Source of the DNA: CAIWHR01 sp963773195
GTDB lineage: Bacteria > Pseudomonadota > Gammaproteobacteria > Burkholderiales > Casimicrobiaceae
NCBI GenBank assembly: GCA_963773195.1
Contig: CAVZAE010000012.1
Location: 62,001-126,000, forward strand
Direction of reading: 5' to 3'
DNA length: 64,000 bases
Shown: positions 1-10,475 of the stretch, in pieces
How the letters are laid out: every line of letters starts with the position of its first letter
Position numbering within the stretch: the stretch's first letter is position 1
Notes under the pieces: model-generated
The model's input: only the letters and a program-made list of their open reading frames with translations
The model's database searches: none
What the model was told of the DNA's origin: nothing
Translations under genes and position numbers: made by a program

Positions 1-416
1 TCGAACAGAGCCTTCGACGCGAGCGTGATCTTCTGCACCTGCGGCGCCGGCTTCGGCGGCGGGGGCGGCGGGGGCGGCGGCGGGGGCGGCGGCGGTGCTA
101 CAGCCGGCGCGGGCTTCGGAACGAGATCGGGATCGCACTGCTCGATCGCCATGCTCGGCGCCCAGTAGCCGGTGCGCCAGCAGAGGTTGCCCGCCAGACC
201 AGCGGCGCCGTTGTAGACGCCGCTCTTGACGACATTGTTGTCGGGTGTGCCGGTGGCCGAGAGCCAATAGCCGCAGTTGTCGATGTTGCAACCTGCGACG
301 CCTGGGACGTAGCCCTTCGGGTCTGCCTTCATTGTGCCCGTTTGGCCAGCGGCGCCGGCCGACAGCACCGCAGCAAGCGCGCCGATGATGGCACCGGTCA
401 CGAGACGACGAGTCAT
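1..416 (-). CDS. OmpA-family outer membrane protein (N-terminal part, runs off the window)
   Basis: The minus-strand frame starts with ATG at 416 and stays open to the window edge. It begins with a signal peptide (MTRRLVTGAIIGALAAVLSA...) and continues into a Cys-containing mature domain (CWRTGYWAPSMAIEQCDPD). A run of about 14 prolines follows, encoded by the GGGGGCGGC-type repeat at 60-105. The last visible residues, QKITLASKALFD, match the start of the peptidoglycan-binding OmpA_C domain of betaproteobacterial OmpA proteins. The proline run is the usual flexible hinge between the outer-membrane and periplasmic domains. Just upstream of the ATG, AAAGGGGTGA is a strong ribosome binding site. 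An ompA next to and divergent from gyrA is common in Betaproteobacteria. The C-terminal binding domain lies outside the window. Confidence 0.85.
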   Translation of the reverse strand, partial: MTRRLVTGAIIGALAAVLSAGAAGQTGTMKADPKGYVPGVAGCNIDNCGYWLSATGTPDNNVVKSGVYNGAAGLAGNLCWRTGYWAPSMAIEQCDPDLVPKPAPAVAPPPPPPPPPPPPPPKPAPQVQKITLASKALF

Positions 417-813
417 TGTTTCACCCCTTTGGCTTTGGTTTTGAACAAGTTCTTCTGCAAACCTTGCAATTCCAGCGTTCGCACCGCGCGCAAGGCCGGA
501 GCGGGGACGCGCCGAATCCTTTGTTTCCACAAAAACTATAGCACAGGGGTTGGGGGGGTGCAAAAGAAAACCGGGTTTCCGCAACACGCGCAGAACGACT
601 GTCGCGGCCATGCAACGCCGTGATAAAATTTTGCATTTTCAAGGCCCTCCGCGACTTGCCGCGCCCGGAGGCCGACCGCCCGAGATCGATGGTTCCCGCC
701 GCCGCAAAGGTGGCAAGGGGCGGTCGCCGGGGACAACCAAAGCGACCGAAACAACCCGCGGCCGCCACGCGACGACCACCGAGTAACCGTATTCGAGGAA
801 GAAATCCCCGCCC
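417..813. other. ompA-gyrA divergent intergenic region
   Basis: This stretch of about 400 bases has no convincing gene; the short frames in it are low-complexity. It holds the ompA promoter on the minus strand. On the plus strand, a -10-like TAAAAT at 624-629 lies in an A/T-rich patch (GATAAAATTTTGCATTTTC) and is the best candidate for the gyrA promoter, although no good -35 is visible. GAGGAAG at about 796-802 is the gyrA ribosome binding site. Confidence 0.45.
535..563 (-). promoter_or_regulatory. sigma-70 promoter of ompA with a poly-C spacer
   Basis: On the minus strand, TTGCAC (563-558) and TATAGT (540-535) are separated by exactly 17 bases, the optimal spacing. The spacer consists largely of C: with the last -35 base it forms a tract of seven C, then AA, then four C. 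Transcription would start near 528 and leave a leader of about 110 bases before the ompA ATG. Confidence 0.6.
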
Positions 814-3366
814 ATGGAGCAGTTTGCAAAAGAAACCCTGCCGATCAGCCTCGAAGCGGAGATGCGGCATTCGTACCTCGATTACGCGATGAGCGTGATC
901 GTCGGGCGGGCGCTGCCGGACGTCCGCGACGGCCTCAAGCCCGTCCATCGCCGCGTCCTGTACGCGATGCACGAGGCGAACATCCTCCACAACCGTCCCT
1001 ACGTAAAGTGCGCGCGCGTCGTCGGCGACGTGATGGGGAAATACCACCCGCACGGGGACATGGCGATCTACGACACGCTCGTGCGGATGGCCCAGGAATT
1101 CTCGCTGCGCTATCCGCTGATCGATGGCCAGGGCAATTTCGGCTCGGTCGATGGCGACAACGCCGCCGCGATGCGCTACACGGAGTGCCGGCTTCAGAAG
1201 ATCGCGGCCGAGCTCGTCGCCGACATCGACAAGGAGACCGTCGACTTCGTCCCGAACTACGACGGCAAGGAGCAGGAGCCGACGGTCCTACCCTCGCGCC
1301 TGCCCAATCTGCTCGTCAACGGCAGCTCGGGCATTGCGGTCGGGATGGCGACCAACATCCCGCCGCACAACCTTACGGAAGTCGTGGACGCGTGCCTTGC
1401 GCTGCTCGGCAACCCCGCGATTGGGCTCGATGAGCTGATCGACATCGTGCCGGCACCCGACTTCCCGACCGCGGGGATCATCTACGGCACCGAAGGCGTC
1501 CGCGAGGGCTATCGCACGGGACGCGGCCGCGTCGTGATCCGCGCACGCACCCACGTCGAGGACATCGGCAAGGGGGACCGCCAGGCGATCATCGTCGACG
1601 AGCTGCCCTACCAGGTCGGCGGCGATCAGGTGCTGAAGCGCATCGGCGAACTCGTCACCGAAAAGAGGATCGAGGGCATCTCCGAACTGCGCAACGAGAG
1701 CGACAAGAAGGGCCTGCGCCTCGTGATCGAGCTCAGGCGCGGCGAGGTCGCGGAGATCGTCCAGAACAACCTCTTCAAGCTGACGCAGCTTCAGGACAGC
1801 TTCGGGATGAACATGGTCGCGCTGGTCGACGGCGCGCCGCGGCTCCTCAATCTCAAGCAGTTCCTCGAGTTCTTCCTCCAGCACCGGCGCGAGGTCGTCG
1901 TCCGCCGGACGCACTACGAGCTGCGCAAGGCGCGCGAGCGTGGCCACATTCTCGAAGGCCTGGCGGTCGCGCTGTCCAACGTCGACGAAATCGTCGCGCT
2001 GATCAAGGCGGCCGCGGGCCCGCCGGAAGCGAAGGCCGCGTTGATGGCGAAGGCGTGGCGCTCGCCGCTGGTCGAGGAGATGCTCGAGCGCGCCGCGGCC
2101 GATGCCGCGCGGCCCGAGGGATTGCCCCTCGAGTACGGCTGGCAGAAGAGCGCGCGCGGCTATCGGCTGTCCGATGCGCAGGCGCAGGCGATCCTCGAGC
2201 TCCGCCTGCAACGGCTGACGGGACTCGAGCAGGACAAGATCTTCGCCGAGTACAAGGACGTGATGGCCCAGATCGTCGACCTGATCGACATCCTCGCGAA
2301 GTCGTCGCGCGTGACGGCGATCGTCGGCGACGAGCTCAAGGCGATCAAGAGCGACTTCGGCGATGCCCGGCGCTCCGAGATCGTCGCCCAGGGCGTCGAC
2401 CTCCAGCTCGAGGACCTGATCGCGCCACAGGACATGGTCGTCACGATGTCGCACGGCGGCTACATGAAGGCGCAGGCGGCGGACGAGTACCGTGCGCAGC
2501 GGCGCGGCGGCCGCGGCAAGCAGGCGACGGCGACGAAGGAAGACGATTTCGTCGAGCGGATGTTCATCGCCAATACGCACGATTTCATCCTCTGCTTCTC
2601 CAATCGCGGCCGCGTCTACTGGCTCAAGGTCTACAACGTGCCGCAGGGCTCGCGGGCCGCGCGCGGCAAGCCCATCGTCAATCTGGTGCCGCTGGCCGAG
2701 AACGAAAAGATCACGGCGATCCTGCCGGTCAAGGAGTTCACCGACACGCAGTTCGTTTTCATGGCGACGGCGATGGGCACGGTCAAGAAGACGCCGCTCG
2801 CCGATTTCTCGCGGCCACGCCCCTCCGGCATCATCGCAGTCGATCTCGACGACGGCGACCGGCTGATCGGCGTGGCGCTGACCGACGGCAAGCACGACGT
2901 GATGTTGTTCAGCTCGGGCGGCAAGGCCGTACGCTTCGACGAGAACGACGTGCGGCCGATGGGCCGCGGCGCGCACGGCGTGCGGGGAATGATGCTCGAG
3001 AAGGGCCAGCGCGTGATCTCGATGCTGGTCGCCGAGGACGAGGAGCAATCGGTGCTGACGGCGACCGAGAACGGCTACGGCAAGCGCACGCCCATCGTCG
3101 AGTACACGCGGCATGGCCGCGGCACCAAGGGAATGATTGCGATCCAGCAGAGCGGGCGCAACGGCACCGTCGTCGCGGCCGCGCTGGTGCGTCCCGACGA
3201 CGAGGTGATGCTGATCTCGACGGGCGGCGTCCTGATCCGAACGCCGGTCAAGGCAATCCGCGAAATGAGCCGCTCGACGCAGGGGGTCACGCTCATCAAC
3301 CTGGGCGAAGGCGAGAAGCTCGCGGGACTCGAGCGCGTCGTCGAGCGCGAAGTGGACGACGAGTAA
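814..3366 (+). CDS. gyrA: DNA gyrase subunit A
   Basis: This is the 850-residue breakage-reunion subunit of DNA gyrase, which with GyrB forms the A2B2 enzyme that introduces negative supercoils. The catalytic tyrosine is Y122 in AAAMRYTECRL. The GyrA box QRRGGRG (in YRAQRRGGRGKQ) marks the C-terminal beta-pinwheel that wraps DNA, so this is GyrA and not ParC. The ATG at 814 is preceded by GAGGAAG and gives the normal start MEQFAKETLPISLE. In the quinolone-resistance region the sequence is HPHGDMAIYD: position 83 (Ser in E. coli) is Met, while Asp87 is kept. The next gene, pheA, begins 19 bases after the stop; many betaproteobacteria have serC between them. Confidence 0.97.
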   Translation: MEQFAKETLPISLEAEMRHSYLDYAMSVIVGRALPDVRDGLKPVHRRVLYAMHEANILHNRPYVKCARVVGDVMGKYHPHGDMAIYDTLVRMAQEFSLRYPLIDGQGNFGSVDGDNAAAMRYTECRLQKIAAELVADIDKETVDFVPNYDGKEQEPTVLPSRLPNLLVNGSSGIAVGMATNIPPHNLTEVVDACLALLGNPAIGLDELIDIVPAPDFPTAGIIYGTEGVREGYRTGRGRVVIRARTHVEDIGKGDRQAIIVDELPYQVGGDQVLKRIGELVTEKRIEGISELRNESDKKGLRLVIELRRGEVAEIVQNNLFKLTQLQDSFGMNMVALVDGAPRLLNLKQFLEFFLQHRREVVVRRTHYELRKARERGHILEGLAVALSNVDEIVALIKAAAGPPEAKAALMAKAWRSPLVEEMLERAAADAARPEGLPLEYGWQKSARGYRLSDAQAQAILELRLQRLTGLEQDKIFAEYKDVMAQIVDLIDILAKSSRVTAIVGDELKAIKSDFGDARRSEIVAQGVDLQLEDLIAPQDMVVTMSHGGYMKAQAADEYRAQRRGGRGKQATATKEDDFVERMFIANTHDFILCFSNRGRVYWLKVYNVPQGSRAARGKPIVNLVPLAENEKITAILPVKEFTDTQFVFMATAMGTVKKTPLADFSRPRPSGIIAVDLDDGDRLIGVALTDGKHDVMLFSSGGKAVRFDENDVRPMGRGAHGVRGMMLEKGQRVISMLVAEDEEQSVLTATENGYGKRTPIVEYTRHGRGTKGMIAIQQSGRNGTVVAAALVRPDDEVMLISTGGVLIRTPVKAIREMSRSTQGVTLINLGEGEKLAGLERVVEREVDDE

Positions 3367-3385
3367 TCGCTGCGGCGCGCCGCCG

Positions 3386-4465
3386 ATGCCTCCCGCCGAC
3401 GACCGCGAGCTCGCCCGCCACCGGGCGGCTATCGACGCGATCGACCGCGAGCTCCTGACGAAGCTCAACGCGCGTGCCGCGCACGCGCACGCGATCGGCG
3501 AGCTCAAGGCCGGGGGCGCGGCCTATCGCCCTGAACGTGAAGCGCAAGTGCTGCGGCGCCTCCAGGCCGAGAACCATGGCCCGCTCTCAAACGAGGCGGT
3601 GGCCGGCGTGTTCCGGCAGGTGATGTCGGCGTGCCTCGCGTTGGAGCAGCCGGTGCGTGTCGCTTACCTGGGACCTGCCGGGACGTTCTCGCACGCCGCC
3701 GCGGCGAAGCATTTCGGCCAGTTCGCGCACGGCGAGCCGTACGCAACGATCGACGAGGTGTTCCGTGCGGCCGAAGGCGGCCAGACCGACTACGCCGTCG
3801 TGCCCGTCGAGAATTCGACCGAAGGTGCGGTCGGTCGCACGCTCGACCTCATGTGCCAGACGCCGCTGTCCGTCTGCGGCGAGATCAAGCTGCGCATCGG
3901 ACAGAACCTGCTGTCGAAGGCGACGGCGCTGAACGCAGTCACGCGTGTCTATTCGCATGCGCAGTCGCTGTCGCAATGCGCCGAGTGGCTCGCGCGGCAC
4001 CTGCCCGCCGCCGCGCGGGTCGCGGTGTCCAGCAACGCGGAAGCGGCCAAGCTCGCCGCAGCCGAGCCGGGCTCGGCCGCCATCGCGGGCGAAATCGCCG
4101 CCGCGATCTACGGCCTCGACATCCTCGCACCCCACATCGAGGATGAGCCCAACAACACGACGCGCTTCTGGGTACTGGGTACGCAGGAGGTACCGCCTTC
4201 CGGGCGCGACGAGACGTCGCTGGTCATGTCGGCGCCGAACCGTCCGGGCGCGATGTACGCGCTGCTCGAGCCGCTGGCGAAACATGGCGTGTCGATGTCG
4301 AGACTCGAATCGCGGCCCGCGCGCACGGGATTGTGGGAGTACCTGTTCTTTGTCGACCTGGTCGGTCACGCGACGGAAGCGCCCGTCGCGGCTGCCTTGG
4401 CTGAACTACGGGACAAAGCCCCTTTTATCAAGCTATTAGGCTCATATCCTGCTGCAGTTTATTAA
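3386..4465 (+). CDS. pheA: Bifunctional chorismate mutase / prephenate dehydratase (P-protein)
   Basis: The protein has 359 residues, the usual length for proteobacterial PheA. Residues 1-90 form an AroQ-type helical chorismate mutase domain (RAAIDAIDRELLTKLNARA). The prephenate dehydratase domain follows with VAYLGPAGTFSHAAA, VVPVENSTEGAVGRTLD and the catalytic-region motif NNTTRFWVLG. The C-terminal ACT domain carries the SRLESRPAR motif, which in the family binds phenylalanine for feedback inhibition. It converts chorismate via prephenate to phenylpyruvate in the cytoplasm. The stop is one base before the hisC ATG, so the two are probably co-translated, and tyrA follows, giving both branches from prephenate in one operon. 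Confidence 0.95.
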   Translation: MPPADDRELARHRAAIDAIDRELLTKLNARAAHAHAIGELKAGGAAYRPEREAQVLRRLQAENHGPLSNEAVAGVFRQVMSACLALEQPVRVAYLGPAGTFSHAAAAKHFGQFAHGEPYATIDEVFRAAEGGQTDYAVVPVENSTEGAVGRTLDLMCQTPLSVCGEIKLRIGQNLLSKATALNAVTRVYSHAQSLSQCAEWLARHLPAAARVAVSSNAEAAKLAAAEPGSAAIAGEIAAAIYGLDILAPHIEDEPNNTTRFWVLGTQEVPPSGRDETSLVMSAPNRPGAMYALLEPLAKHGVSMSRLESRPARTGLWEYLFFVDLVGHATEAPVAAALAELRDKAPFIKLLGSYPAAVY

Positions 4466-4466
4466 G

Positions 4467-5603
4467 ATGGATCCGAACTCGACTGCCGCCGCTGTGCATT
4501 CGCGCGACCCGTCCCGCCTGGCGCCCGATTACGTGCGCAGCATCGCCCGTTACATTCCCGGCAAGCCCGTCGAAGAGCTCGCGCGCGAATTCGGGCTCGA
4601 CCCGCAATCGATCGTCAAGCTCGCGTCGAACGAGAATCCGCGCGGGCCGGGGCCCGCCGTTCGCCATGCGCTCGCGGCCGCGACCGAAGACCTCTCGCGC
4701 TACCCCGACGGCAACGGGTTCGCGCTCAAGGCGGCGCTGGCCACGCGCTACGGCATCACCGCCGACGAGATCGTCCTCGGCAATGGCAGCAACGACGTGC
4801 TCGAGCTTGTCACGCAGGCGTTCCTGCGCCCGGGCGACACCGCGGTCTATTCGCGTCACGCGTTCGCGGTGTATCCGCTCGCGACGCAGGCGCGGGGCGC
4901 GACCGGGATCGAAGTTGCGGCGAAGGATTTCGGCCACGACCTCCCGGCGATGCGGGCGGCGATCGCGCACTCGACCCGGGTCGTCTTCGTTGCCAACCCG
5001 AACAACCCGACGGGGACATGGCTCGCCCCGGCGGCGGTGGAACCGTTCGTCGCGTCCGTGCCGGACGATGTCCTGGTCGTGCTGGACGAGGCTTACAACG
5101 AATATCTCGAACCCGAGCAGTGCGCGCCCAGCGCGGCGTGGACGCGCAACTACGCGAACCTGATCGTCTCGCGGACGTTCTCGAAAGCGTATGGCCTGGC
5201 CGCGCTGCGCGTCGGCTACGGCATCATGGGCGCGCGCGTGGCCGAGATGCTGAACCGTGTGCGCCAGCCCTTCAACGTGAACGCGCTGGCGCAGGCTGCG
5301 GCGGTGGCCGCGCTCGCGGACACCGCCTATGTCGAGGAGAGCCGCGCCCTGAATACGGCCGGCCGCGCCACGCTCGAGGAGGGCTTCCGCCGGCTTGGCC
5401 TCAGCTATGTTCCTTCGCACGCGAATTTCGTGCTGGTGAAGGTCGGCGACGCGGGTCGCGTCTACCAGCGGTTACTCGAGCAGGGCGTCATCGTGCGCCC
5501 GGTCGCGAATTACGCGCTGCCGGAATGGCTACGGGTGACGGTCGGCGTGGGTCCGGAGAACCGCCGCCTGCTCGAAGCGCTCGCGCGCGCGCTTGCAGGC
5601 TGA
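4467..5603 (+). CDS. hisC: Histidinol-phosphate aminotransferase
   Basis: This is a PLP-dependent class I/II aminotransferase of 378 residues. The PLP lysine lies in SRTFSKAYGLAALRVGYG, and the N-terminal substrate region KLASNENPRGPGP and the motif ANPNNPTGTW are typical of HisC. It makes L-histidinol phosphate from imidazole-acetol phosphate. Its place between pheA and tyrA, away from a his operon, is normal in Betaproteobacteria, where this hisC copy may also transaminate aromatic keto acids (phenylpyruvate, 4-hydroxyphenylpyruvate). That dual role is inferred from context. Confidence 0.93.
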   Translation: MDPNSTAAAVHSRDPSRLAPDYVRSIARYIPGKPVEELAREFGLDPQSIVKLASNENPRGPGPAVRHALAAATEDLSRYPDGNGFALKAALATRYGITADEIVLGNGSNDVLELVTQAFLRPGDTAVYSRHAFAVYPLATQARGATGIEVAAKDFGHDLPAMRAAIAHSTRVVFVANPNNPTGTWLAPAAVEPFVASVPDDVLVVLDEAYNEYLEPEQCAPSAAWTRNYANLIVSRTFSKAYGLAALRVGYGIMGARVAEMLNRVRQPFNVNALAQAAAVAALADTAYVEESRALNTAGRATLEEGFRRLGLSYVPSHANFVLVKVGDAGRVYQRLLEQGVIVRPVANYALPEWLRVTVGVGPENRRLLEALARALAG

Positions 5604-5621
5604 TCTCCGCACTCGCCCGCC

Positions 5622-6563
5622 ATGGCGACGCCGCCCGCCGCGCACCGCATCGACAAGCTCGTGGTCCTGGGCGTGGGCCTGATCGGCGGCTCGTTCGCGC
5701 TCGCGCAGAAGGCGGCCGGCGCGGCCGGCACGATCGTCGGCGTTGGCCGCGGCCGCGTAAACCTCGCGGAAGCGGCGAACCTCGGCATCATCGACAAGCA
5801 GGTGCCGCTCGACGGCGACTGGACGGGCGAGCTCGCGACCACCGACATCGTGCTGCTTGCCGCGCCGGTCGCCCAGTACCGGGCGCTGTTCGAGGCGATG
5901 GCGCCGCACCTCGGTCCCCACACGATCGTCACCGACGCGGGCAGCACCAAGCAGGATGTCATCGCGGCGGCACGCGCGACACTCGGCGGCGCATTGCCGC
6001 GGTTCGTGCCGGGCCACCCGATCGCGGGCACCGAGCAGTCCGGCGCCGCGGCCGCGTTCTCGACGCTCTACGCCGACCGCAACGTCGTGCTGACGCCGCT
6101 GCCCGAAACCGATCCGCTCGCACTCGCGACCATCGCCGCGGCCTGGCAGACGTGCGGCGCCCGTGTGCGCACGCTCGACGCCGCCGCGCACGACCGTGTG
6201 TTCGCCGCGGTGTCGCACCTGCCGCACCTGCTCGCGTTCGCGCTTGTCGACGAGTTGGCCGCGCGGCCCGACGCGGAAGAGCTCTTTCGTTTCGCCGCGT
6301 CCGGCTTTCGCGACTTCACGCGGATCGCCGCGAGCTCGCCCGAGATGTGGCGCGACATCACGCTTGCGAATCGCGAAGCGCTCGTCGCGGAGATCGCGGC
6401 GTACCGCGCGCAGCTCGACCGGATCGCGGCGCTGGTCACCGCGAGCGATGGCGCAGGCCTCGAGGCTTTGTTCGACGCTGCGAGGAACGCGCGGCGCGCG
6501 TGGGATGCGCGCCGCAACGCCGCTGGCGGTCGCGTGCCCGAAGACGGTCCGCGCGAGCCGTAG
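5622..6563 (+). CDS. tyrA: Prephenate dehydrogenase
   Basis: The protein has 313 residues with an N-terminal Rossmann motif VVLGVGLIGGSFALAQK for NAD(P) binding, followed by DAGSTKQDVI and the conserved FVPGHPIAGTEQSG, which contains the catalytic histidine of the TyrA family. It oxidatively decarboxylates prephenate to 4-hydroxyphenylpyruvate for tyrosine synthesis. There is no fused chorismate mutase or ACT domain. The ATG at 5622 lies 18 bases after hisC, and aroA begins 14 bases after the stop. Confidence 0.94.
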   Translation: MATPPAAHRIDKLVVLGVGLIGGSFALAQKAAGAAGTIVGVGRGRVNLAEAANLGIIDKQVPLDGDWTGELATTDIVLLAAPVAQYRALFEAMAPHLGPHTIVTDAGSTKQDVIAAARATLGGALPRFVPGHPIAGTEQSGAAAAFSTLYADRNVVLTPLPETDPLALATIAAAWQTCGARVRTLDAAAHDRVFAAVSHLPHLLAFALVDELAARPDAEELFRFAASGFRDFTRIAASSPEMWRDITLANREALVAEIAAYRAQLDRIAALVTASDGAGLEALFDAARNARRAWDARRNAAGGRVPEDGPREP

Positions 6564-6577
6564 GTTCCAGGATCGCC

Positions 6578-7900
6578 GTGTCGCGTCCGCCCTGGCTCGA
6601 CCTGCCGCCCGCGGAGCGCGCCGCGGGGATCGTCGCGCTGCCGGGGTCGAAGAGCATCTCGAATCGCACGCTGCTGCTCGCGGCGCTCGCAGCCGGCACG
6701 ACGCGCGTCCGCGGGCTGCTCGACGCCGACGACGTCGACCGGATGCGGGAGGCGCTTGCGACACTGGGTATCCAAATCGAATCGCACGCGCATGGCGAAA
6801 TCGTCGTCGACGGCACGGGCGGACGCATTCCCAACGACCGCGCGTCGCTGTCGCTCGGCAACGCCGGCACCGCGTTCCGGCCGTTGACCGCCGTGCTGGC
6901 CTTCGCGGGCGGCCGCTACGAGCTGCGCGGGGCCCCGCGAATGCACGAGCGACCCATCGGCGATCTGGTCGACGCGCTGCGCGCGCTCGGCGCCGACGTC
7001 CGATATGTGGATGTCGAAGGATTTCCGCCGCTCGCGATCGGACCCGGCCCGGCGCCCGGTGCGCCTATCCCGGCACGGGTGACCGTGCGCGGCGACGTCT
7101 CGAGCCAGTATGTCTCGGCGTTGCTGATGGCGCTGCCGCTCCTGACCGCTCGTTGCGGGCACGACATCACCGTCGACATCGCGGGAGAGCTGATCTCGCT
7201 GCCGTACGTCGCCATCACCACGAACCTGATGGCTCGGTTTGGCGTCGCCGTCGATGCACGCGACGGTCGCGAGTTTCGCGTCCCAGGCGCCGCGCGCTAC
7301 GCGTCTCCGGAAACGATCGACGTCGAGGGCGATGCGTCGGCGGCGTCGTATTTCCTGGCCGCGGGCGCGATCGGCGGCGGGCCCGTGCGAGTCACCGGCG
7401 TGGGGCGGCGCTCGATCCAGGGCGACGTCGAATTTGCCGACGCCCTCGAGCGCATGGGAGCCCGGATTCAGCGCGGCGACGCCTGGCTGGAGGCGTCGGC
7501 GGGCGAACGTTTCGATGGCATCGTGTGCGATTGCATCGCCATTCCCGATGCGGCGATGACGCTCGCCGTCGCCGCGCTGTTCGCGAAGGGTCCGACGACG
7601 TTGACGGGCATCGGCAGCTGGCGCGTGAAGGAGACCGATCGCCTTGCGGCGATGGCGACGGAGCTGGCGAAGCTCGGCGCGCGGGTCGAGGCAGGGACCG
7701 ACCGGCTGACCGTGCACCCGCCGGAAGGTCTCGTGCCGGCGATCATCGACACTTACGACGACCACCGCATGGCGATGTGTTTCTCGCTCGCCACGCTGGG
7801 CGATATCGCGGTCCGCATCAACGACCCCGATTGCGTGCGCAAGACGTACCCGGGGTACTGGGACGCGTTTCGCTCGATCACCCGGGTGGAGGCCCTGTGA
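6578..7900 (+). CDS. aroA: 3-phosphoshikimate 1-carboxyvinyltransferase (EPSP synthase)
   Basis: The protein has 440 residues from a GTG start at 6578, chosen because AGGA lies about 8 bases upstream and the protein then begins MSRPPWLDLPP just before the conserved LPGSKSISNR. That motif carries the active-site Lys and Ser. SLGNAGTAFRPLTA and KETDRLAAMATEL are further EPSP synthase signatures. The enzyme joins PEP to shikimate 3-phosphate, the sixth step of the shikimate pathway. The same frame is open far upstream through hisC, but only the part from 6578 is coding. The stop overlaps the cmk start in GTGA. Confidence 0.95.
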   Translation: MSRPPWLDLPPAERAAGIVALPGSKSISNRTLLLAALAAGTTRVRGLLDADDVDRMREALATLGIQIESHAHGEIVVDGTGGRIPNDRASLSLGNAGTAFRPLTAVLAFAGGRYELRGAPRMHERPIGDLVDALRALGADVRYVDVEGFPPLAIGPGPAPGAPIPARVTVRGDVSSQYVSALLMALPLLTARCGHDITVDIAGELISLPYVAITTNLMARFGVAVDARDGREFRVPGAARYASPETIDVEGDASAASYFLAAGAIGGGPVRVTGVGRRSIQGDVEFADALERMGARIQRGDAWLEASAGERFDGIVCDCIAIPDAAMTLAVAALFAKGPTTLTGIGSWRVKETDRLAAMATELAKLGARVEAGTDRLTVHPPEGLVPAIIDTYDDHRMAMCFSLATLGDIAVRINDPDCVRKTYPGYWDAFRSITRVEAL

Positions 7901-8589
7901 GCGAGGGGCCGGTGCCGGTGATTGCGGTCGACGGCCCGGCGGCGTCGGGCAAGGGGACGGTGGCGCTGGGCGTGGCGCGCTCGCTCGCATTCCACCTGCT
8001 CGACAGCGGCTCGCTCTACCGCCTCGTGGCGCACAAAGCGCTGGCCCACCAGGTCGACCCGGACGACGAGCCCGGGCTCGCCGCAGTTGCCAAGACGCTC
8101 GACGTCGCCTTCCGCGACGGCCGCATCCTCCAAGAGGGCCGGGATGTGACGGCCGCCATCCGCGCCGAGGCCGTCAGCGCCGCCGCGTCGCGCGTTGCCG
8201 TCCACCCGGCGGTGCGCGCCGCGTTGCTGGCACGCCAGCGGGCGTTCCGGGAGCCCCCAGGGCTCGTCGCCGACGGCCGCGACATGGGGACCGTAGTCTT
8301 TCCTGATGCGGTGCTCAAGGTGTTCGTCACGGCGACGCCGGAGGAGCGGGCACGCCGCCGGCATAAGCAGTTGATCGAAAAAGGAATCTCCATTACAATG
8401 GAAAGTCTTTTGCGCGAGATCCAGGAGCGCGACGCGCGCGACGCCCGCCGGACGGCAGCCCCGCTCAAGCCGGCCGCGGATGCCGTGATCCTGGACACCA
8501 CGCAGATGACGATCGCCGCTGCGATCGACTCCGTGCTCGGGCTGTACCGGGCGCGGGCGGCGGCAATCGAAGGCAAGGCAGCGAACTGA
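7897..8589 (+). CDS. cmk: Cytidylate kinase
   Basis: The protein has 230 residues and starts with GTG at 7897, overlapping the aroA stop by four bases (translational coupling). The P-loop IAVDGPAASGKGTVA is diagnostic for Cmk, and RDMGTVVFPDAVLKVFVTA is the conserved DxGTvvFP segment. It phosphorylates CMP and dCMP. The aroA-cmk-rpsA order is ancient and widely conserved. Confidence 0.95.
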   Translation: MSEGPVPVIAVDGPAASGKGTVALGVARSLAFHLLDSGSLYRLVAHKALAHQVDPDDEPGLAAVAKTLDVAFRDGRILQEGRDVTAAIRAEAVSAAASRVAVHPAVRAALLARQRAFREPPGLVADGRDMGTVVFPDAVLKVFVTATPEERARRRHKQLIEKGISITMESLLREIQERDARDARRTAAPLKPAADAVILDTTQMTIAAAIDSVLGLYRARAAAIEGKAAN

Positions 8590-8738
8590 GGGCGCCGCGG
8601 AAGGCCCCTCGCGTGCAAGAGGCCGCTCGAAGGTGCACTGGTCGGCGCCGCCGAGCGAATTTCGACAACCCGCCCGCCGCGCGAGATACAGGGTTCTCGC
8701 ACCCGGCGGTTGATTACGTGAGAAGGAACCAACCCGTC

Positions 8739-10463
<1,725 letters not shown>

Positions 10464-10475
10464 ACGGGCCGCGCG

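Noticed and set aside
54..105. GGGGGCGGC repeat as a tandem-repeat locus or CRISPR-like array
   Set aside because: It encodes the polyproline hinge of an OmpA-family protein in frame; there are no spacers.
421..1053. Minus-strand frame of 210 codons between ompA and gyrA
   Set aside because: It overlaps the start of gyrA and the ompA promoter, with no homology or ribosome site.
1288..3507. Long minus-strand open frame opposite gyrA (and similar long frames opposite ileS, pheA, aroA, rpsA)
   Set aside because: It is a mirror of a highly GC-biased codon pattern; the translation is Arg/Ala/Asp-rich low complexity with no family signature, while the plus-strand gene is certain.
5018..6577. Upstream extension of aroA through hisC and tyrA
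   Set aside because: The frame is open but overlaps two well-supported genes, and homology begins only at 6578.
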